From NCBI RefSeq assembly GCF_038502225.1, contig NW_027195396.1:62001-126000 (forward strand): a stretch of 64,000 bases of DNA, given 5' to 3'. The notes under the pieces were generated by a model. That model was not told where the DNA came from and searched no databases. It saw nothing but the letters and a program-made list of their open reading frames with translations. Within the stretch, counting starts at the first letter, position 1; each line of letters begins with the position of its first letter. This DNA comes from Cherax quadricarinatus. Lineage: Eukaryota > Arthropoda > Malacostraca > Decapoda > Parastacidae. A program made the position numbers and the translations under genes. Shown here one piece after another: positions 34,735 to 46,275 of the stretch.

Positions 34735-35281
34735 CCTCTTATCTCCATGGGGAAGTGGAAAAGAATCTTTCGTCCGTAAGCCATGTGTGTCCTAAGATCC
34801 GACGAAATGCTGGGAACAATGGGCTAGTATCTCCTTCTTCTGTATAAACTACTAAAAACGAGAAGAAAAAAAACTTTATAAAACTGGGATGCTTGAATGT
34901 GAGTGGATGTAGTGCAGATGATAAAGAGATGATTGCTGATGTTATGAATGAAAAGAAGTTGGATGTCCTGGCCCTAAGCGAAACAAAGATGAAGGTTGTA
35001 GGTGAGTTTAAGTGGGAAGAAATAAATGGGATTAAATCAGGACTATCTGAGAGAATTGGAGCTATGGAAGAGGTAGCAATAATGTTGAAGGATCAGTTAT
35101 GGAAGGAGAAGAGGGAATATAAATGTATAAATTCAAGGATTATGTGGATTACAATAAGGGTCGGTTGCAAAAAGTGAGTCATAATGAGAGTGTATGCTCC
35201 TGGAGAAGAGAGGAGTGTAGAGGAGAGAGATTTTGGGAGATGTTAAGCGAGTGTGTAGGAGATAAGACACATAGGCAACAT

Positions 35282-35760
35282 TTAGGCAACCTGGTTGAAG
35301 TTGTCGGATATAGAAATAAGTGATGATTCCAGGATTCTTCGGTATTGAGTGTTGTCTTCTGTGGCGATAAGTCTTGAGTTTCTGTAGTTTATCAAGTGGT
35401 TGTGTGAATTACGGTGTTGTACGCAGGCATTCCTTGTGTCGTCAGACCTGCTTGCGTATTGGTGTTCCGAAATACGTGTTTGGAGGTCCCTTGATGTTTC
35501 GCCCACGTATAACTTGTTGCAGTCATTACAAGGGATTATGTATACCCCTGCAGAGGGTGGAAGCTTGACCTGTCTATCACTGGTAATGTCCTTGATGGTC
35601 GTGGTTGTGGAGTTAGATACTTGAAATGAGGTATTGGAAAAGATGTTGGAAACGTGTTTGGCAATGGAGTTGGTGGGGAGGACTATGTATCTCTTCTCGG
35701 CAGTGTCTTCTCTGGGTGTGTTGAAGATGTTTAATGCTTGTCGTCTGCAGTCTCTGATGA
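35282..35760 (-). CDS. GIY-YIG endonuclease domain of a Penelope-like element, partial
   Basis: The minus-strand frame reads LPPSAGVYIIPCNDCNKLYV, then GETSRDLQTRISEHQYASR, then NACVQHRNSHNHLINYRNSR and a terminal RRILESSLISISDN. GVY...YVG is the GIY-YIG core. The CNDC pair and the HRNSHNH stretch are the linked zinc-binding motif typical of Penelope retroelements, where this nuclease nicks the target. The reverse transcriptase that should precede it is absent, so this is the 3' end of a truncated copy. The frame stops at 35282, close to the element's end. Confidence 0.85.
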
Positions 35761-35805
35761 AGTGACGAGGATAGTGGAGTTTAGAAAATAACTTTATTTC
35801 GAAAC

Positions 35806-35833
35806 GTTTCGCCTACACAGTAGGCTTCTTCAG
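35806..35833 (-). ncRNA. Hammerhead ribozyme-like core in a Penelope terminal repeat
   Basis: On the minus strand CTGAAGA is followed by a stem GCCTAC-TGT-GTAGGC and then GAAAC. This is the order of a hammerhead core (CUGANGA, stem II, GAAA). Penelope-like elements are known to carry minimal hammerheads. Stem I and the cleavage site were not verified. Confidence 0.5.
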
Positions 35834-36232
35834 TCGAGTACAGAAAGTAGGCGGGAGCAGTAGAGATGTGAAGACGATGTAATCAGTCCATCACCCTTGA
35901 AGTCGGGGATTTGAGGTTGTCAGTCCCTCAGCCTGGAGAAGTTCTGTTCCAAAGTCTGGAAGTAACTGAAGATCAAGCGATAGTGTGAGACTTAAATACT
36001 GTCGGAAGCAGAGGTGCAGAGTAGTAGTAGTGAGAATGTAGCCACTGAGAGGTCATGTCCCTCTCAGATCAAACAGTTCTCACTTGAAAAAGTTGTCCAA
36101 GGTGTTTTCTCTTCTGTACCAAGATGCCATTGTGTTGCAGTGTCTGACAGAGTGATTATCAAATGGTATACAATACCGACAGGTTGGTAGATAAGACACA
36201 TAGGCAACATTTAGGCAACTTTATTTCGAAAC

Positions 36233-36260
36233 GTTTCGCCTACACAGTAGGCTTCTTCAG
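36233..36260 (-). ncRNA. Hammerhead ribozyme-like core, left arm
   Basis: The same minus-strand CTGAAGA / GCCTAC-TGT-GTAGGC / GAAAC arrangement as at 35806. Confidence 0.5.
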
Positions 36261-36500
36261 TCGAGTACAGAAAGTAGGCGGGAGCAGTAGAGATTTGAAG
36301 ACGATGTAATTAGTCCATCACCCTTGAAATCGTAGTATTTAAGTCTCACAATGTCGCTTGATCTTCAGTTAGTTCCAGACTTTAGAATAGAACTTCTCCA
36401 GGCTGAGGGACTGACAACCTCAAATCTACGACTTCAAGGGTGATGGACTGACTACATCGTCTTCACATCTCTACTGCTCCCGCCTACTTTCTGTACTCGA

Positions 36501-36528
36501 CTGAAGAAGCCTACTGTGTAGGCGAAAC
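36501..36528 (+). ncRNA. Hammerhead ribozyme-like core, right arm
   Basis: The + strand copy of the same core in the opposite arm of the inverted repeat. Confidence 0.5.
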
Positions 36529-39500
36529 GTTTTGAAATAAAGTTGCCTAAATGTTGCCTATGTGTCTTATCTACCAACCTGTCGGTATTGTATACCATTT
36601 GATAATCACGAATGTGTAGGAACTTTTGAACAAAGTGAGAGAGCAATTGTTGTAAGGCACTTAAATGCTAAAATAGGAGAAACATTTAGAGAGGGTGTGG
36701 TAGGTAAGTTTGGGGTGCCAAGTGTAAATGTTAAAGAGAGCCTTTGATTGAACTTTGTATAGAAAGGGGTTTCGTTGTATGTAATACATATTTAAATAAA
36801 AAAAAAGGATAAATAATTATGCAAGATACGATGTAGGGCACAATGACAGTAGTTTGTTGGACTCTGTGTTGGTAGATAAAAGACTGTTGGGTAGACTAGA
36901 GGGACCATGGATATATCCGATATATCAAACTAGAGAGGCCACCGATATATCAAATCACTTTTTAGTTGTAGCTACAGTGAGAGTAAAGGGTAGGCGGGAT
37001 ACAAAGAGAATGGAAGCAACAAGTAAGAGAGAGGTGAAGGTTAAAAAACTAAAGGAGGAGGCAGATAGGGGTAAAATATGAACAACTATTGGAGAATAGA
37101 TGGGCTAGTGAGAGTATAAGCAATGGGGTAGGTTTAAGAATGTAGTGTTAGTGTGTGCAGCAGAAGTCTGTGGTTACAGGAAAGTGGGTGTGGGAGGGAA
37201 GAAGAGTGATTAGTTAAAGGTAAAGAATGTAGTAAGAGAGAAGAAGTTAGCATATGAGAGGTTTTTACAAAGAAGTGATACAAGGAGGGAAGAATATATA
37301 GAGAGAAAAAGAGAGGTTAAGAGAGTGGTGAAGGAATGCAAAAAGAGAGCAAATGAGAGAGTGGGTGAGATGTTACCAACAAATTTTGTTAAAAATAAGA
37401 AAAAAGTTTTAGCGCGAGATGAATAAGTTGAGAAAGCCTATGGAAAGAATGGACTTGACAGTTAAAAATAGAAGGGTGTTGTTAGATGAAGAGTTAGAGA
37501 TTTTGGGAAGATGGAGGGAATATTTAAAGGAATTGTTAAATGTTGATCAGGATAGGGAAGCTGTGATTTCGTGTATTGGGTAGGGAAGAATAACATCTCT
37601 TAGGAGTGAGGAAGAGCCAGTTGTAAGTGTGGAGGAAGTGCATGGGGCAGTGGGTAGAATGAAGTGGGGTAAAGCAGCTGGAATTGATGGGGAAATGGCA
37701 GAAATATTAAAAGCAGATAGGGTGATATAGTTTTGGACTGGTTAGTTCTTTCATTTAATAAATGTATGGAAGAGGGTATGGTTCCTAGGGACTGTCTGCA
37801 TATTTCCTTAGTATAAAGGCAAAGGGGTCAAAAGAAAGTGTAAAAAACTATAGGGGATAAACCTGTTGAGTACACCTGGTAAAGTGTATAGTAGAGTTCT
37901 TACTGAAAGAATTAAGAGTAAGACTGAGAGCAAGATAGCAGATGGACTAGGTGGCTTTAGAAAGGGTAGGGGGTTTGTAGAACAAGTGTTTACGGTATAG
38001 GTGAAGAGTATTTAGATAAGGGTTAAGAGGTTTCTATGGTGTTTATGCATTTACAAAAGGCGGATGATATGGTAGATAGGTGGCCAATGTGACAGATGTT
38101 GCAAATGTATGGAATAGAAGGTAGGTTACTGCAAGCAGTGACGATTTTTTACTAGGATAGTGAGGCTCAGGTTAGAGTATGTAGGAGAGAATGAGATTAT
38201 TTTCAAATAGGTCTTAGACAAGGATGTGTGATATCATCATGGTTGTTCTATATATTTATAGATGGGGCTTATAAGAAGAGTGAAGCGTGGGGTTAAAAAA
38301 TTAAGACTTTAACACAAATAGGTGTTGTCACAGATGCTCATTGCTGATAACACTGTACTTTTGGGAGATTCTGAAGAGATGTTGCAGAGGTTCGTGATGA
38401 GTTTGGTAGGGTGCGTAAAAGAAGTGAATATAGGAAAGAGTAAGATGATGAGGATAACCAAAAATTTAGGTAACGAAAGATTAGAAATCAGATTGGAGAG
38501 AGTATGGAGGAGGTGAATGTATTCAGATATTTGAGAGTGGACGTGTCAGCAAATTGGTCTATAACAAATGAGGTGAATCATAGATGTGATGACGGGAAAA
38601 AATTAAGTGGTGCAGAAGCTGCTAAGTCTGTCGAGACAAAAATATTATCCATTGAAGCAAAGAGGGATATGTATGAGAGTACAGTTATACCATCGCTCTT
38701 ATATGGGCGTGAAGCATGGGCAGTGAATGTTGCAACAAGGAGAAGGCTGAAGGCAGCGGGATGGCGCGTCTAAGGGCAAAGTGTGGAGTGAATTTAATGC
38801 AGAGAATCCATAGTTTGGAAATTAAGAGGAGGTGAAGGGGTTACTAAAAGTATTATCCAGAGGGTTGAGGAAAGATTGTTGAGATGGTTCGGACATTTAG
38901 AGAGGGTGAAACAAAGTAGAATAACTTGGAGAGCATTTAAATCTGTAGTGGAAAGAAGGAGGGGTAGGAATAGGCCTAGGAAAGGTTGGAGGGAGGGGGT
39001 AAATGAGGTTTTGTGTGTGAGGGACTTTGACTTCCAGCAGGCATGCGTCAGCGTGTTAGATGGGAATGAGTTAAGACAAATGGTTTTAAGGGCTTGGCGT
39101 GTTGTTGGAGTGTGATCAAGGTAACATTTATGAAGGGATTCAGGGAAATTGGCAGGTCGGACTTGAGTCCTGGAGATGGGAAGTACAGTGTCTGCACTCT
39201 GAAGGAGAGGTGTTAATGTTTCAGTTTTATAACTGCAACATTAACGCCTCTGGCAAGACAGTGATGGAGTAAATGATGATGAAAGTTTTTCTTTTTCGGG
39301 AATGATGAAAGTTTTTCTTTTTGGTGGGAAAAGACTGATGTATTAATGACAAAAAAAAAAATCCTTAAAGCATGGGGTGGGATCTTGACGCTGGTGAAGG
39401 GTTCTTGGTTCAAGAAATTGGAGCTAGTCTCACCTACATGTGATCAGACTTGATTATAACCCATTCCGCAAGTGTTATAAGACCCCAGTACATTCATCAT

Positions 39501-39537
39501 TCCCTATTAAATGTAATAATAATAATCATATTTGTAG

Positions 39538-39717
39538 AGACCAGTTGGTAGAAGACTGGTGCTTAGCGGTGAAGGCCTCGGAGCTGGAGGTAACTGACTC
39601 CTTCAGCTTGGTGGATGCACTTGCACCAGCCTTGCAGATCCGTGCCTGGGGCCTCGAGGGTCTGCCCACTGATTCATTCTCGCTCCAGAATGCGACCATC
39701 ATCAAACACTCTGTGAA
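39538..39717 (+). CDS. Dynein heavy chain exon: AAA5 continuation
   Basis: 180-bp exon after TTTGTAG at 39537 and before GTACGT at 39718. Joined in phase it reads RDQLVEDWCLAVKASELEVT, then DSFSLVDALAPALQIRAWGL, EGLPTDSFSLQNATIIKHSV and K. The FSLxxxLxxxxxIRxWxxxGLPxDxFSxxNxxII pattern is a strongly conserved dynein heavy chain signature in AAA5. The usual DNGII is QNATI here, which is somewhat divergent. No stop or frameshift. Confidence 0.93.
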
Positions 39718-40737
39718 GTACGTCACTTTTCTTTTAATGAACACAGGCTTCTTCAATCAGACACGGGCGAATATAGCTCTTGAGACAGTTGATAAAGTAG
39801 TTTTTTATTAATTAATCTGTCAGCTTTGGCAGGAGGTAGTCAGTCACTCAATAACCTTACCCAGTGTCATCAACTTGTAGGAATTGTTTTCCAGCAAAAA
39901 TATGATACTTTTATTTTACTTAATTCAGAATAAATATTCTTGTTTCAGATGTTTTAAACACGACATTTAATGAACTTGTAGCGAGAGGAGAACATGTAAC
40001 CGATAATGATGATTGTGGTTGTGATCCTAACAATAACTAGCAGTTCTCTAACATGTGACCAGTAATGATGAGTGTGGCTATGATCCTAACAGTAACTAGC
40101 AGTTCTGTAACCAATGGTCTTTACACGTTGTTTTCAAATCAAATTACCCACCAGATTTTGCCTTTTATTTCCCAGGTCATTAAATAGAGGATTTACTGTG
40201 TGTCACGTCCTCAAAAAAATGATATTATTATGCATATTTGAATATTTTATCTAATATTTTATTGCTTATGCTATTTTTGTTAATAACAAAAGAGAAAACA
40301 TGGTTTATAGTATTATTTTGTTCATATATTTAGCTACATTTATGGGTAGGATGTAACACACAAATTGCACTTTCTGAGCTGATAGATTCGAGAGTTTTGA
40401 TTGGCTGCTCACCTTGCCAAACTGGTGTTCACTTGTTTGTCTTCTAGGACAAGCCAAAAGTATCGAATCCCGCACTTGCAGTTCACTAGCTGGGTATGCA
40501 CTCTGTCTTTGAGAACACTCTCGTCATGTAGACTCTGGTAGAGTACACATCTGTTGGTGAACCGGAACATACATCTCATATTTTGCAACTCTGTTCACAG
40601 AGTCTTAATGATAATTAATGATTTTTTATATATTTTCTCTGGCTGTTCACAAATAACCTTCACATAGGAGAGAGCTTATGACGATGCTTCGATCCGACTT
40701 TGACCACTTACAAAGTCACACAGTGTGACTTTGTAAA
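39718..40737. other. Intron 3, unassigned sequence
   Basis: AT-rich. A motif with GAGCTTATGACGATG and CCGACTTTGACCA at 40670-40715 resembles one at 45560-45600 and may be another dispersed repeat. No gene seen. Confidence 0.4.
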
Positions 40738-41926
40738 TTCAAATTCAAATTCAAAGTTTATTCTCTATAAGGATTACAATGCTGAGTTTACAGAATTTGG
40801 TTATTGTGTGGTTTACATGTAGTAAAATAATGATTACAGAGTGTACCACTAGAACGCTTAGCATGGCTAGGCATTTCAGGAAGACTTAGTTTAATTCTTA
40901 ATTTTAAAATATTTGAAATTATGAGGTAAGTTGGTATTATGGCTAAGTGACTAAATACTAGTTTGTGAGTTTAGCAATGTGAATGCTTTTGTTTTGGCAC
41001 AGTACATAGTTTCAGTATTGGAGTATCACAGGATTCATTATTTTAAGATTGAGATTAATATTTCTGTTTATGGTCAAATGGGTGAGTGAGTGTAAGTGTG
41101 AACCACCAGGTGGTATTCGTGTAGTTAGTTGACAGGGTGTATCAGGGAGATAAGATGTTTTCTAATGGAAGTTTTGAAGGTGATGAATGTGTCTGCAGTT
41201 CTAGAGTTCTCAGGTAGGGTGTTCCAGATTTTAGGGCCTTTGATATACATTGAATTTTTGTAAAGGTTTAGTCTGACACTGGGAATGTCGTAGAGATGTT
41301 TGTGTCTGGTGTTGTGCCTGTGGGTTCTGTCACAACTATCAAGAAAGCGTTTTAGGTCCTGTAGATGTAGATTGCACAGTAGTAAGTGTGGATGTACTGA
41401 ACAGGGAGTAAGTTTAGATCTATGAAGAGTGGGGGGTGTGTTGCCAGGGATGGGATTTAGTGATTATTCTTACTGCAGCTTTTTGTTGGGTTATTATTGG
41501 CTTTAGGTGTGTTGCTGCAGTTGATCCCCAAGCACAAATAGCATAAGTGAGGTATGGATAAATAAGTGAGTGGTATAGTGTGAGAAGGGCATTTTGCGGC
41601 ACGTAGTATCATATCTTGGAGAGGATCCCAACCGTTTTGGATACTTTTTTGGTTATGTGTTGGATATGGGTGCTGAAATTCAGGTTGTTAAGGTATAGGC
41701 CTAGGAATTTGCCCTCATTATGTCTGATAATTAGAGTGTTGTCGATCTTAATGTTAATTTGTGCACCTCCTGCGTAAGTTTATTGGCTGTCATTCAAGTC
41801 AATATTTTGATCAGCTCCTCGTTAACAATGGTGTTGAGGGTGGCAAGATTAGGGTGAGAGATGACATAAGTCGTGTTGTCAGCAAAGAGAATGGGATACA
41901 TTTGGAAGATCATTGATGTATATGAG
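40738..41926 (-). pseudogene. L2/CR1-like LINE, 3' half, split by an LTR element
   Basis: The minus-strand C-terminal RT region (41602-41420) reads LLTLYHSLIYPYLTYAICAW and ITQQKAAVRIITKSHPWQHT. The 3' end consists of repeated AAATTTG-like units at 40738-40765. It continues across the Gypsy insertion into 44552-44805. Confidence 0.75.
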
Positions 41927-42664
41927 TATTACAACCTAGGATTTCAAAGGCCTGTTATCCCAGGTGTAATGGGAGCAAAAGAAACACAGCAGAAAAAGTT
42001 TACTTATATTATCCTTCACCAATTTAGAACAGCAATATGTACACTATGTACAGTAATAAGTATAGTGCACGTCACGGTAAGCAAGGCAGAAATAGAAGCC
42101 ACAAGATAGCAGACCGTGCTCAACCAGCTCTAGAATGGGAATGACAAGGGCAGACAGGAGAGCGGTATCCACATAACCTCTGCGATTGCCAATCCCACCT
42201 TCTTATTGGCTAGAACCTGGTCACTAGTTGAACGATGGGGCCCCATCACCAACTCTTAGCAACCTGGTTCGCTGGTTGGGGGAGATAGCCTGTAAATGAG
42301 GGTGTGTCCATGCGCCGGATAAAGGTTACGTACTCTTTGCATGCCACACCCCCACCCCCGAGAAGGCTCAGGATTAGGCTGCTACCTCCCAGTGGTAACC
42401 GTGCCGCCATGGCACAAAATAATGGGACCGCCTATCCTCTCCACCATCCAACTCTTAGATAGAGCTCAGCTTTCCTAGTGACCAAAAGCCAAACCCTAAA
42501 CTCAGAGCCAGACAGCAGTCAGATAGGCCAACATAGGTCCAAGATACAGGCGGACGGTAGCCCGCATCCCCTCACTAAAAAAAAAACCCCACATCAGGGG
42601 ATAAAAAAAAAGAGCTTGAAAGGGGGTTACCACAAATACATCCTAACCTAAATAAAATATTAAA

Positions 42665-43537
42665 CTAGACTCTTGGCAAAGAGTCTGCCAACACATTTTC
42701 TTTGCCGGCAATATATTTAATTTTTATGTTGTAGGGCTGCAGCCTGAGTGTCCAACGCATAAGCCTTGTGTTGTGATTCTTCATGGCTTGGAGATAGACT
42801 AACGGGTTGTGATCACTGTAGACTGTGACCACCTGCGATGTCTGGCCCACATAAACATCGAAATGCTCCAAAGCCAGTACCAGCGCGAGGGCTTCTTTTT
42901 CAATGGTAGAGTAAGCTCTCTGATGTGGCTGGAACTTGGCTGAAAAGTATGCGATTGGCTGCAGCTCCTTGTTCCCGATTTGTAATAGTACCGCCCCAAC
43001 CCCAGACTCACAAGCATCAACCTGTAATGAAAAAGGTTTGGAGAAGTCTGGAGACAGGAGAATGGGTGCAGTACACAATAATCTTTTTGCTTTATTAAAA
43101 GCAGTGTTACAATCTGACGTCCAATTAAAGGGAACTTTATGACTGGTAAGAGAGGTAAGAGGGGCTACAATATCTGAGAAATTCTTACAGAATCTTCTGT
43201 AAAATCCTATCATGCCTAGGAAACGTTGAAGAGATTTCCTATCATGAGGAACTGGATAATCTTTAATCGAAAGAACTTTAGCAAGTTTAGGTGCAAAATT
43301 ACCACTACCTACTTCATGGCCTAGAAAAGTGACAGTGGCCTGGCCAAAGGAAGATTTAGATAAATTAACTGTTAAATGGGAACTCTTAAAGGTCTCAAAC
43401 AGAGCCTTAAGTCTAAGTAGGTGTTGATCCCAAGTATCAGACACCACAACAATATCATCTAGGTACGCTGCCGTGCCTTCAAGTCCTTTAATAGCCTGAT
43501 GGATAAGTTTCTGGAATGAAGAGGGGGAATTTTTCAT
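42665..43537 (-). CDS. Gypsy RT palm/thumb and RNase H, 290 codons
   Basis: The minus-strand frame begins KNSPSSFQKLIHQAIKGLEG and has the RT catalytic YLDDIVVV (AAYLDDIVVVSD) near residue 35. It continues with VTFLGHEVGSGNFAPKLAKV and SLQRFLGMIGFYRRFCKNFS. The RNase H part follows: FSLQVDACESGVGAVLLQIG, IAYFSAKFQPHQRAYSTIEK (with EKEALALV) and VTVYSDHNPLVYLQAMKNHN, ending IKYIAGKENVLADSLPRV. A frameshift near 43490-43540 separates it from the N-terminal half. No integrase follows. Confidence 0.9.
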   Translation of the reverse strand: MKNSPSSFQKLIHQAIKGLEGTAAYLDDIVVVSDTWDQHLLRLKALFETFKSSHLTVNLSKSSFGQATVTFLGHEVGSGNFAPKLAKVLSIKDYPVPHDRKSLQRFLGMIGFYRRFCKNFSDIVAPLTSLTSHKVPFNWTSDCNTAFNKAKRLLCTAPILLSPDFSKPFSLQVDACESGVGAVLLQIGNKELQPIAYFSAKFQPHQRAYSTIEKEALALVLALEHFDVYVGQTSQVVTVYSDHNPLVYLQAMKNHNTRLMRWTLRLQPYNIKIKYIAGKENVLADSLPRV

Positions 43538-43859
43538 TCCGAAGGGGGTAACTGTATTGATAATGACCTCCTGGAATTACGAAGGCAGAGATTTCCTTCG
43601 CCTTATCTGTCAAAGGTACCTGATAGTAACCTTTAAGGAGATCTAATTTGGACACAAAAGTAGCCTTACCCACAAAGTCAATTACGTCATCCAGACGAGG
43701 AAGAGGGTAAGCATCTGTAATTGTGACCTCGTTCACTTTACGGTAGTCTGTGCACATACGAAACCCTCCATCAGCCTTCTTTACTAGGATGCACGGTGAA
43801 GCCCATGGACTAGATGACTCCTCCACTAAACCAACGTAACACGTTAATTTGCAGAACAC
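43488..43859 (-). pseudogene. Gypsy RT N-terminal half, frameshifted
   Basis: Minus strand: GLVEESSSPWASPCILVKKA, DGGFRMCTDYRKVNEVTITD and YPLPRLDDVIDFVGKATFVS, then LDLLKGYYQVPLTDKAKEI. It ends out of frame with the YLDD part. It begins inside the RT; the protease and gag are lost. Confidence 0.85.
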
Positions 43860-44448
43860 GCTTAGCTATGCACAGTACGATTCCAGAATACGCATACAAG
43901 CAAAGCCGACTGCACACAAGATTGACCGTAGCGAAGCGAGCACACTGAACAAGCTAGTAGCGAGCTGTTGAACGATCACACAATAGCAAGGCTGATCATA
44001 AGCAACTGACACGCAAAATTTGTAAAGCGAAGCGAGACAGCATGCTACACAATGTTCCTGCTACAAGCTTCAACCTAAGCTCAACCGTTTCTCTAAGTCC
44101 AGCTCCAGCTCTCGGACAGGCTACCCATATTACAACCTAGGATTTCAAAGGCCTGTTATCCCAGGTGTAATGGGAGCAAAAGAAACACAGCAGAAAAAGT
44201 TTAGACTTATATTATCCTTCACAAATTTAGAACAGCAATATGTACACTATGTACAGTAATAAGTATAGTGCACGTCACGGTAAGCAAGGCAGAAATAGAA
44301 GCCACAAGATAGCAGACCGTGCTCAACCAGCTCTAGAATGGGAATGACAAGGGCAGACAGGAGAGCGGTATCCACATAACCTCTGCGATTGCCAATCCCA
44401 CCTTCTTATTGGCTAGAACCTGGTCACTAGTTGAACGATGGGGCCCCA

Positions 44449-44805
44449 TCACCAACTCTTAGCAACCTGGTTCGCTGGTTGGGGGAGATAGCCTGTAAAT
44501 GAGGGTGTGTCCATGCGCCGAATAAAGGTTACGTACTCTTTGCATGCCACAATGAGGAAGAGCAGGGGACCAAGGACACTTCCCTGCGGAACTTCAATAT
44601 CAAGTGGCCGTGTTGTTGATGCTGTGTCTTTAATGGTGACATACTGATACCTATTAGTAAGGTAAGATTTGAAATAAGCAAGCGCATGGCCTCTTATACC
44701 GTAATGGTTAAGTTTGTGGAGTAGGATGTCGTGGTCTACTGTGTCAAAAGCTTTTCTTAGGTCAATAAAAATTCCTATTGGATCCGACATGATCATTCAG
44801 TTCTT
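44449..44805 (-). pseudogene. L2/CR1-like LINE RT, 5' part of the split copy
   Basis: From 44796: [40 protein letters not shown] and [16 protein letters not shown]. The LINE frame is cut by the LTR at 44551 just after the PQGS motif; before the insertion it joined the 3' half at 41922. Confidence 0.85.
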
Positions 44806-46275
44806 TACAAAGCTCTTGTGATAATACTTAAAGGAAATAAAGTAAGGTTTTCTCTACAAGCTTCATCAACATAAGTCTCGCTAGAGGTATTATCTATAAC
44901 TTGTTCTTTCCTTGAAAGGAAACGAACCACGAGAAATGCCAATTGAGATAAAAGCAGTGTAATACCTGGCCTCTATGTCCACTATATAAAGAAGTACTTT
45001 ATCACAGCTGTGCCATAAGCTTACAAATATTTACACACTCCGATGTGCATAGTTTCAGTACTTTACTGATTACCAATATTAAATATTTCTGTACATTTTA
45101 TTTAAACTGAATTTTAAGTAATTTACTTAGAAAGCGATATCATCTAGTCTGTTACTATACTGCAAAGTACTAAAAAATGTATTGCATTTGTGTTTGTTGT
45201 GTAGTTGTCAAGGCAACATAAAACGTGATTGACGAAACAACAAGTCCCTGAATAGACCAACAGAGGCAAGAAACGGAGTAAAGAAACCAAGTAGCCAAAC
45301 AGCAAGATGTTGATAGTAGACGTGAGCGGCACAGCATCAGGAAAGGAAGGACACAAAAATTACTATAATTGGGGAGACTCGACTTGTCCTCCATACAAGA
45401 AAAAAAAAAACTCCCAAATTACTTACTGTGAGTTAAGAAACTTGCAAACCCCAGACTACGACAGAGTAGATGCTAGTCAGAACTCAAGACACATCCATAG
45501 CTTAACAAAAAAAAAAAAGCACAATGTCGTGACTGGAACAATACACAAATAACCCGCACATAGGAGCTTACGACGACATTTTGGTCCGACTTGGACCAAA
45601 ATGCCCAGTCAGGACACGTCTGAAATCAGAATTCTCGTTTATGAGAGATATATAGTGATAGCAGAGACAGAAGCAAAGGATCTTGACAGCTGTTAATATT
45701 AATGCAACAGTGTACTTATGAACAGATGTACTTGCAAATTCACAGCTGAGAATGTTTCCGTGACAGTGAAGCATCATGCAGTTATAGTAGGAATAGTTTG
45801 TGAGCAAGTTATAGATTTGCTAACACCTGTCTTTTAGAAGGAGCATTTTTTGAACAGATGGTGAACTAATTAAAGACTTCACGTGACCTAAAATGAAGGA
45901 AACAGTCTCTGACCATATGCAATGTTGCCATACTGTCATTTGAGGGACAAGCCTACTCAGGCTCCGCCACATGCTCCTCTCATATCTGTTCCAGATTTTC
46001 CTCGTTCCTTTATAACAAGTGATAAGGTAATGGCTCAAAAATAATTACCAGGCTATGCTCTACAAGCCAAATATAATGATTCCCTGTAGGAGTCAAACAC
46101 TTTATTGATGTAAATTGTACACTCGCCTGGGAAGAATATGGACATGTTTACCACATTAATAAAATCAAGGTTCACTGGTCTAGTCCTGTACCTACTACAA
46201 CTATGCTTTCTTGGTGTATAGAAATGTGTTTAAAAAATTCTCTGACACTAAATCACTTGATATTTTTCTAAGTAA
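44806..46275. other. Intron 3, unassigned sequence
   Basis: AT-rich, with A-runs near 45400 and 45510. A motif at 45560-45600 (GGAGCTTACGACGACATTTT) resembles 40670. No gene recognised. Confidence 0.4.

Larger units (their letters stand above)
35261..36609 (-). mobile_element. Penelope-like element with terminal repeats, inserted in a LINE
   Basis: The insertion interrupts the family C LINE and is flanked by a 12-bp near-duplication (GAGTGTGTAGGA at 35249-35260; GAATGTGTAGGA at 36610-36621). It contains a GIY-YIG coding segment (minus), one terminal-repeat copy at about 35786-36000 and a long inverted repeat of the same repeat type at 36152-36609. The RT domain is missing. The unit begins GATAAGACACATAGGCAACA on both outer sides. 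Confidence 0.8.
36152..36609. repeat. Long inverted repeat, about 183-bp arms
   Basis: Arms 36152-36334 and 36426-36609 are nearly perfect reverse complements around a 91-bp loop. They include GTGATTATCAAATGGTATAC, the hammerhead-like core and TTAGTCCATCACCCTTGAA (a few mismatches between arms). Two oppositely oriented Penelope terminal repeats form it. Confidence 0.93.
34735..39355 (+). pseudogene. Family C (RTE-like) LINE, nearly full length but decayed (C5)
   Basis: + strand. A 5' UTR-like stretch (34735-34885) precedes LGCLNVSGCSADDKEMIADV and the endonuclease (34893-35260). This is broken by a Penelope-like insertion at 35261-36609. After the insertion come SERAIVVRHLNAKIGETFRE, the linker, the RT (GGFRKGRGFVEQVFTV-like near 37960, LLIADNTVLLGDS near 38340) and the C-terminal domain (LLRWFGHLERVKQSRITWRA, 38876-39115). 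A 3' UTR and an A-rich tail end near 39355. It has many stops and frameshifts. Confidence 0.85.
41922..44556 (-). mobile_element. Gypsy (Ty3) LTR retrotransposon, internally deleted
   Basis: LTRs at 41927-42348 and 44128-44551 are nearly identical; the main visible difference is a 2-bp indel (AGTTTACTT / AGTTTAGACTT). In minus orientation each begins TGTGGCATGC and ends GGTTGTAATA. A 5-bp target duplication ATGAG lies at 41922-41926 and 44552-44556. A purine tract CGGGGGTGGGGG directly abuts the 3' LTR at 42349. Only RT and RNase H remain of the internal region (1.78 kb); gag, protease and integrase are missing. The near-identical LTRs imply a recent insertion, so it must have been mobilised by another element. 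Confidence 0.92.
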
